NCBI GenBank assembly: GCA_902470905.1
Contig: CABRIC010000029.1
Span: forward strand, 1 to 24,540
DNA length: 24,540 bases
Direction: 5' to 3'
From: an uncultured Collinsella sp.
GTDB taxonomy: Bacteria; Actinomycetota; Coriobacteriia; Coriobacteriales; Coriobacteriaceae
Positions 20,601 through 24,540 of this stretch are shown here, piece after piece. Made by a program: the position numbers and the translations under genes. The notes under the pieces are model-generated. The model worked only from the letters and a program-made list of their open reading frames with translations, searched no databases and was not told the DNA's origin. How positions within the stretch are numbered: the stretch's first letter is position 1; every line of letters starts with the position of its first letter.

Positions 20601-23054
20601 ATGCGTGTTTCTTACGACTGGCTCAAGACCATGATCGATATTCCGGAGGATCCCAAGACCCTTTCGGACGAATATATCCGTACCGGCACCGAGGTCGAGG
20701 CGATCGACACCGTGGGCGAGTCCTTCGACCACGTGGTGACCGCCCAGGTGCTCACCAAGACCCCGCACCCCGATAGCGACCACATGTATGTGTGCTCGGT
20801 CGACGTGGGTGACAAGAACCTCGACGCCGACGGCAACCCCGCTCCGCTGCAGATCGTCTGCGGCGCGCAGAACTTCGAGGCCGGTGACCACATCGTCACG
20901 GCCATGATCGGCGCTGTCCTGCCCGGCGACGTCAAGATCAAGAAGAGCAAGCTTCGCGGCGTCGTGTCCATGGGCATGAACTGCTCCGCGCGCGAGCTCG
21001 GCCTGGGCGGCGACCACTCCGGCATTATGATCCTGCCCGAGGATACGCCCTGCGGCATGCCGTTTGCCGAGTACGTGGGCTCGAGTGATACCGTGCTCGA
21101 CTGCGAGATCACGCCCAACCGCCCCGACTGCCTGTCCATGATCGGCATGGCCCGCGAGACCGGTGCCATCTTCGACCGCGATTTCCACGTTGAGCTGCCC
21201 GCTATCAAGGCGGAGACCGGCCGTGCGACCGACGACGAGCTTTCCGTCGAGATTGCCGACGAGGGCCTGTGCGACCGCTACGTCGCCCGCATCGTGCGCA
21301 ACGTGAAGGTCGGCCCGTCGCCCGACTGGATGGTCAAGCGCCTTAACGCCCTGGGCGTGCGCCCGCACAACAATATCGTCGACATCACCAACTATGTGAT
21401 GATGCTCACCGGTCAGCCGCTGCACGCCTTTGACCTGGACACCTTTGCCGAGCGCGATGGCAGGCGCCGCGTGGTGGTTCGCGCCGCCCAGCAGGACGAG
21501 AAGTTCACGACGCTCGACGGCGAGGAGCGTGTGCTCGATGCCGGCATGGGCCTCATCACCGACGGCGAGCGCCCTGTGGCGTTGGCCGGCGTTATGGGCG
21601 GCATGGATTCCGAGATCGAGGACGATACCGTCGATGTGATGGTCGAGAGCGCCTGCTTCAACGCCGGTCGCACCTCGCACACCAGCCGCGATCTGTCGCT
21701 GATCTCCGACGCCTCCATTCGCTTTGAGCGCCAGGTTGACGAGACCGGCTGCGTGGATGTTGCCGACATTGCCTGCGCGCTGATTGAGGAGATCGCCGGC
21801 GGCGAGGTCGCCCCCGGCTATGTGGACGTGTTCCCCGCGCCCAAGACCATCGACAGCATCAAGCTGCGCCTGGCCCGCGTGCACGCCATCTGCGGTGCCG
21901 ACATCGAGTCCGACTTTATCGAGCGCTCGCTCACCCGCCTGGGCTGCACCGTCGAGCGCGACGGCGAAGACTTTATGGTTACCCCGCCGAGCTTCCGCCC
22001 CGACCTGCCGCGCGAGATTGACCTGATCGAGGAGGTCCTGCGCCTGTGGGGCATGGGCCGCGTGACGGCGACCATCCCGGCTGCCAAGAACCACATTGGC
22101 GGCCTGACCCGCGAGCAGAAGCTCACCCGTAAGGTCGGCGAGATCCTGCGCGCCTGCGGCCTCAACGAGACCACGACTTTCGGCTTTGCCGCCCCGGGTG
22201 ACCTGGAGAAGATCGGTATGCCCACCGAGGGCCGCGGTTGCCCCGTGGTGCTCATGAACCCGCTGGTAGCCGAGCAGACCGAGATGCGTCGTTCGCTGCT
22301 GCCGGGCCTGCTGCAGTCCGTGGCCTACAACGAGGCGCACGGTACGCCCAACGTGCACCTGTACGAGGTCGGCAGCCTGTTCCACGGTCGCGAGAACGCC
22401 AGCCTGCCCAAGGAGACCAAGTCCGTGGCGGGTGTGCTCTCGGGCCAGTGGAGCGAGCGGTCCTGGAACATGAAGTACCGCAAGCTGCGCTTCTTCTTTG
22501 GCAAGGGCATTGTCGAGGAGCTGCTCGCCCAGCTGCGCATCGAGAAGGTTCGCTTCCGTCCCGCCGAGGGCGAGGGCTATGCCTTCTTGCAGCCGGGCCG
22601 TGCCGCCGAGGTTCTGTCCGGCGGCACCGTGCTGGGCTGGGTCGGCGAGATTCACCCCAAGGCGCGCGAGGCTATGGGCATCGATGAGGTCGTCGTTGCC
22701 TTTGAGCTCGACTTGGACAAGCTGATCAAGGGCGCCCGCAACCAGGAGAACTACCGCGAGTTCTCGCAGTACCCGGCCGTTGAGCACGACCTTGCTATCG
22801 TGGTCGACAACACTGTGACCTGCGAGGATCTTGAGCGTCGTATTACGAGTGCCGGCGGCAAGCTGCTCGAGGGCGTGCGTCTGTTCGATGTCTACCGCGA
22901 TCCGGTCCGCATCGGAGCGGGCAAGAAGTCCATGGCCTTTGCGCTTACGTATCGCTCCGACGACCACACGCTCACCAGCGAAGAGGTCGAAAAGGCGCAC
23001 CAGAAGATCGTCACCAAGGTGTGCAAGGGCGTAAACGGCGAGGTCCGCGGCTAG
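20601..23054 (+). CDS. pheT: Phenylalanine-tRNA ligase beta subunit
   Basis: 817 residues from ATG 20601 (AAAGGAG upstream). PheT holds the tRNA and edits misactivated tyrosine. Domains in order: N-terminal SYDWLKTMID; EMAP-type tRNA-binding fold ~40-150 (HPDSDHMYVCSVDVG, QIVCGAQNFEAGDHI, SMGMNCSARELGL); B3/4 editing domain ~210-390 (VGPSPDWMVKRLNALGVRPHNNIVDITNYVM, QPLHAFDLD); B5 ~405-475 (SFRPDLPREIDLIEEVLRL); catalytic-like core ~480-700 (NPLVAEQTEMRRSLLPGLL); C-terminal FDX-ACB ~715-815 (EFSQYPAVEHDLAIVVD, LFDVYRD). Length is normal for the bacterial subunit. It is probably co-transcribed with pheS through the palindromic gap. The long open frame opposite is a shadow. Confidence 0.97.
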   Translation: MRVSYDWLKTMIDIPEDPKTLSDEYIRTGTEVEAIDTVGESFDHVVTAQVLTKTPHPDSDHMYVCSVDVGDKNLDADGNPAPLQIVCGAQNFEAGDHIVTAMIGAVLPGDVKIKKSKLRGVVSMGMNCSARELGLGGDHSGIMILPEDTPCGMPFAEYVGSSDTVLDCEITPNRPDCLSMIGMARETGAIFDRDFHVELPAIKAETGRATDDELSVEIADEGLCDRYVARIVRNVKVGPSPDWMVKRLNALGVRPHNNIVDITNYVMMLTGQPLHAFDLDTFAERDGRRRVVVRAAQQDEKFTTLDGEERVLDAGMGLITDGERPVALAGVMGGMDSEIEDDTVDVMVESACFNAGRTSHTSRDLSLISDASIRFERQVDETGCVDVADIACALIEEIAGGEVAPGYVDVFPAPKTIDSIKLRLARVHAICGADIESDFIERSLTRLGCTVERDGEDFMVTPPSFRPDLPREIDLIEEVLRLWGMGRVTATIPAAKNHIGGLTREQKLTRKVGEILRACGLNETTTFGFAAPGDLEKIGMPTEGRGCPVVLMNPLVAEQTEMRRSLLPGLLQSVAYNEAHGTPNVHLYEVGSLFHGRENASLPKETKSVAGVLSGQWSERSWNMKYRKLRFFFGKGIVEELLAQLRIEKVRFRPAEGEGYAFLQPGRAAEVLSGGTVLGWVGEIHPKAREAMGIDEVVVAFELDLDKLIKGARNQENYREFSQYPAVEHDLAIVVDNTVTCEDLERRITSAGGKLLEGVRLFDVYRDPVRIGAGKKSMAFALTYRSDDHTLTSEEVEKAHQKIVTKVCKGVNGEVRG

Positions 23055-23162
23055 GTCCTGCGCTGGGGTATGGGTTGGTGGCGACTGCTGCCGAATCCTA
23101 CAAGACCGTTATGCTCGGTATAAGGCACTGCTGAGCCTGCATATATGACACGCGCATTACAT

Positions 23163-23197
23163 AACGGCGTGCTGCTTTGTCGGCAGTGCGCCGTTTT
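23163..23197 (+). terminator. Probable pheT terminator, overlapping the next promoter
   Basis: AACGGCG (23163-23169) pairs with CGCCGTT (23189-23195), and CTGC (23172-23175) with GCAG (23183-23186), separated by a 2-base internal loop and enclosing a 7-base loop. The stem runs into TTTT, a short tract. It ends the pheST transcript inside the -35/spacer of the metal-transporter promoter. Confidence 0.55.
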
Positions 23198-23205
23198 GCT
23201 ATGAT
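23177..23205 (+). promoter_or_regulatory. Promoter of the nickel/cobalt ECF operon
   Basis: TTGTCG (23177-23182), a 17-base spacer and TATGAT (23200-23205) form a strong sigma70-type promoter. Transcription should begin near 23212, within or just before the palindrome at 23216. Confidence 0.65.
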
Positions 23206-23215
23206 AGCCCGCGGC

Positions 23216-23243
23216 GTGTTACGAATCTGACAATACGTAACAC
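23216..23243. promoter_or_regulatory. NikR-type operator palindrome
   Basis: GTGTTACG (23216-23223) and CGTAACAC (23236-23243) are perfect inverted repeats 12 bases apart, 28 bases in all. This equals the span of known NikR operators, and GTGTTAC-N14-GTAACAC is, from memory, a NikR box form described for Deltaproteobacteria. Placed over the start site of the promoter at 23177, a bound nickel-loaded repressor would block transcription. The regulator identity is inferred. Confidence 0.6.
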
Positions 23244-23300
23244 TGGCAAGGTGATTCAAGCGGCGTTGCAATTCTGTGCGCCGATAACCGGGAGGCGTAC

Positions 23301-24383
23301 ATGCACATTCCAGATAATTATCTGTCCCCGCAGACCGATGCCGTCATGGCGGTGGCGATGGTGCCCGTTTGGGTCCACTGCATCAAGAAGGTGCGCGCCA
23401 CGCTCGATCGCGAGCATATGGCTTTCCTGGGCATCTGCGCCGCGTTCTCCTTCCTGCTCATGATGTTCAACGTGCCGCTGCCTGGCGGCACCACAGGCCA
23501 CGCCGTCGGCGGCGCCCTCATTGCGCTGCTGCTAGGCCCCGAGGCCGCGGCTATCGCTGTCTCGGTCGCGCTGGCGCTGCAGGCGCTGCTGTTTGGCGAC
23601 GGCGGCATCCTGTCCTTTGGCGCCAACTGCTTTAACATGGCCTTCGTGCTGCCGTTTGCCGCTGCTATCGTGTTTCGTGCGCTCAACAGCCGTTTGCATG
23701 GCAAGGGCTGGGGCACCTCGGTTTCGGCCGTCGTAAGCGGCTGGGTCGGCCTGTGCCTGGCGGCCCTGTGCGCGGCAATCGAGTTTGGTATTCAGCCGAT
23801 GCTCTTTACCAACGCTTCGGGCGCGCCGCTGTACTGCCCCTTCCCGCTGTCCGTGGCTATTCCGGCCATGTTGATCCCGCATATGCTGGTTGCCGGCGTG
23901 ATCGAGGGCGTGGCGACGGCCGCCATCTACGGTTTCATTAAGAAGACGGCGCCGAGTGTTATCGTCGGGCCCGAGGCCGTCGATGGACAGCTTGCCGGCG
24001 ATGGTACTGCCAAGAAGACCTCGCTGGTCCCCACGCTCATTCTGGTCGCCGTGCTTGTCGTGGCTACGCCGTTCGGCTTGCTTGCCACAGGTGACGCATG
24101 GGGCGAGTGGGACGCCGAGGGCGCCGCGACCGCCGTTCAGGAGGCTGGTGACGACAGTCTGCAGGCTTCGGTCGGCCTCGATACCCCGACCTTTGCCGAC
24201 GCTCTGCCTACGGGTGATTACCTGCAGGCCTATTCCGAGGAGCAGGGTCTTGGCTTTGCCGGTCAGGCTGCCATGTATATCCTGTCCGGCGTGATTGGCG
24301 TGGCGGTGCTTACCACCGCATTCCGTCTGATCTCGCTGACGGTTAAGGAAAGCGGTGCTCATGGCAATAGCCGAGCTGCCTAG
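23301..24383 (+). CDS. Nickel/cobalt ECF transporter substrate-binding component, NikMN/CbiMN fusion
   Basis: 360 residues from ATG 23301 (GGGAGG upstream). The N-terminal domain (~1-215) is CbiM/NikM: it begins Met-His (MHIPDNYLSP), whose amino end and His2 coordinate the metal, and continues with GGTTGHAVGGALIALLLGPEAA carrying the second conserved His. Six or so membrane helices follow. A linker (~215-240) leads to a CbiN/NikN-like part with one helix (LVPTLILVAVLVVATPFGLLA), an extracellular loop and a last helix (AAMYILSGVIGVAVLTTAF). The fused N-like part is seen in NikMN and CbiMN/PDGLE-type proteins. It takes up Ni2+ or Co2+ with the T and A components. The T component overlaps at 24361. 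The NikR-like operator argues for nickel; sequence alone does not settle Ni versus Co. Confidence 0.88.
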   Translation: MHIPDNYLSPQTDAVMAVAMVPVWVHCIKKVRATLDREHMAFLGICAAFSFLLMMFNVPLPGGTTGHAVGGALIALLLGPEAAAIAVSVALALQALLFGDGGILSFGANCFNMAFVLPFAAAIVFRALNSRLHGKGWGTSVSAVVSGWVGLCLAALCAAIEFGIQPMLFTNASGAPLYCPFPLSVAIPAMLIPHMLVAGVIEGVATAAIYGFIKKTAPSVIVGPEAVDGQLAGDGTAKKTSLVPTLILVAVLVVATPFGLLATGDAWGEWDAEGAATAVQEAGDDSLQASVGLDTPTFADALPTGDYLQAYSEEQGLGFAGQAAMYILSGVIGVAVLTTAFRLISLTVKESGAHGNSRAA

Positions 24384-24494
24384 CTGGCTTGCGGTCGAGC
24401 AGCGTTACGAGCCCGTGGGGGCTCGGCATCGCGTGATACAAAAGAATGTCCTGCACCTGGCGAGCCTGCTTGAGCGGGTTCGCCTGGGTGGGGG
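24361..24494 (+). CDS. ECF transporter T component (CbiQ/NikQ family), 5' part only
   Basis: About 44 residues from ATG 24361, overlapping the nikM/cbiM stop by 23 bases; AAGGAA lies ten bases upstream. The fragment reads ELPSWLAVEQRYEPVG, then KNVLHLASLLERVRL, resembling the N-terminal cytoplasmic segment of EcfT/CbiQ proteins in this group. Membrane helices and the Ala-Arg-Gly coupling motifs would lie beyond the contig end. The codons after 24494 come from sequencing adapter, so the apparent continuation is not real. Identity rests on operon position as much as on sequence. Confidence 0.65.
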
Positions 24495-24540
24495 CTGTCT
24501 CTTATACACATCTCCGAGCCCACGAGACGCTACGCTATCT
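24495..24540 (+). other. Nextera/Tn5 sequencing adapter with i7 index (not genomic)
   Basis: CTGTCTCTTATACACATCT (24495-24513) is the Tn5 mosaic-end adapter as read from a Nextera library. CCGAGCCCACGAGAC (24514-24528) is the read-2 side adapter. The next eight bases, GCTACGCT (24529-24536), fit the index position, and ATCT (24537-24540) starts the P7 sequence. From memory that index corresponds to Illumina N709. Genomic sequence therefore ends at 24494. Confidence 0.98.

Noticed and set aside
20580..23000. An 806-codon open frame on the minus strand opposite pheT
   Set aside because: Long antisense frames are common opposite GC-rich genes; pheT is unmistakable on the plus strand, and the reverse product resembles no family.
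23055..23300. Cobalamin riboswitch before the ECF transporter
   Set aside because: No B12-box-like sequence or matching structure was found; the leader after the predicted start site is under 100 bases and is occupied by the palindrome.

Overview
The window looks like chromosome of a high-GC Gram-positive gut actinomycete of the Coriobacteriia, probably Collinsella or a close relative. The reasons are G/C-rich third codon positions in the core genes, a DUF4012 cell-envelope protein, a pheST operon behind a T-box leader, and an M16C-M32 peptidase complement typical of the group. The genus is inferred from gene style, not from a database match. The last 46 bases are not genomic: they match an untrimmed Nextera transposase/i7 adapter, so this is a raw contig end and the last gene is cut by sequencing, not by biology.

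Layout. (1) 1-259: 5' end of an M16C (presequence-protease-like) metallopeptidase on the minus strand. (2) About 420-11,890: an accessory block between core genes, with several modules of different base composition. It starts with an AlbA_2/GHKL-ATPase/winged-helix protein (722-2188) preceded by an array of GAGAGATA octamers. Next comes a divergent type II restriction-modification pair, a cytosine-5 methyltransferase (2907-4169, minus) and a MutH/Sau3AI-type endonuclease (4319-5824, plus), with four GATC sites in their shared control region; an unknown small gene (2289-2780) lies downstream of the methyltransferase. Then come a DUF5710 protein (5980-6678, minus) and a decayed replication module: an excisionase-like HTH, a small ORF, and a primase C-terminal (PriCT-2-like) gene broken by an in-frame TGA. 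A second cytosine-5 methyltransferase (7943-9019, plus) faces a two-gene minus-strand operon encoding a DUF262 protein and a HEPN-family putative RNase. Last is an IS21-family remnant (truncated istB) beside the 3' end of tRNA-Val(GAC) at 11,891-11,965, a classic island attachment point.

(3) 12,255-24,494: core genes. They are a DMT/EamA transporter, a large membrane-anchored DUF4012 protein, glmM, an M32 carboxypeptidase (minus), the Phe T-box leader with pheS and pheT, then a nickel/cobalt ECF transporter (nikM/cbiM and the start of the T component) whose promoter carries a palindrome of the kind known for NikR.

The most unusual unit is the methyltransferase / HEPN / DUF262 cluster. DUF262 normally accompanies an HNH (DUF1524) nuclease in GmrSD- and SspE-like anti-phage proteins. 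Here no HNH part is visible and the effector appears to be a separate HEPN RNase, beside a DNA methyltransferase that could mark self. The second is the GATC-type R-M pair whose own recognition sequence is dense in its divergent promoter.
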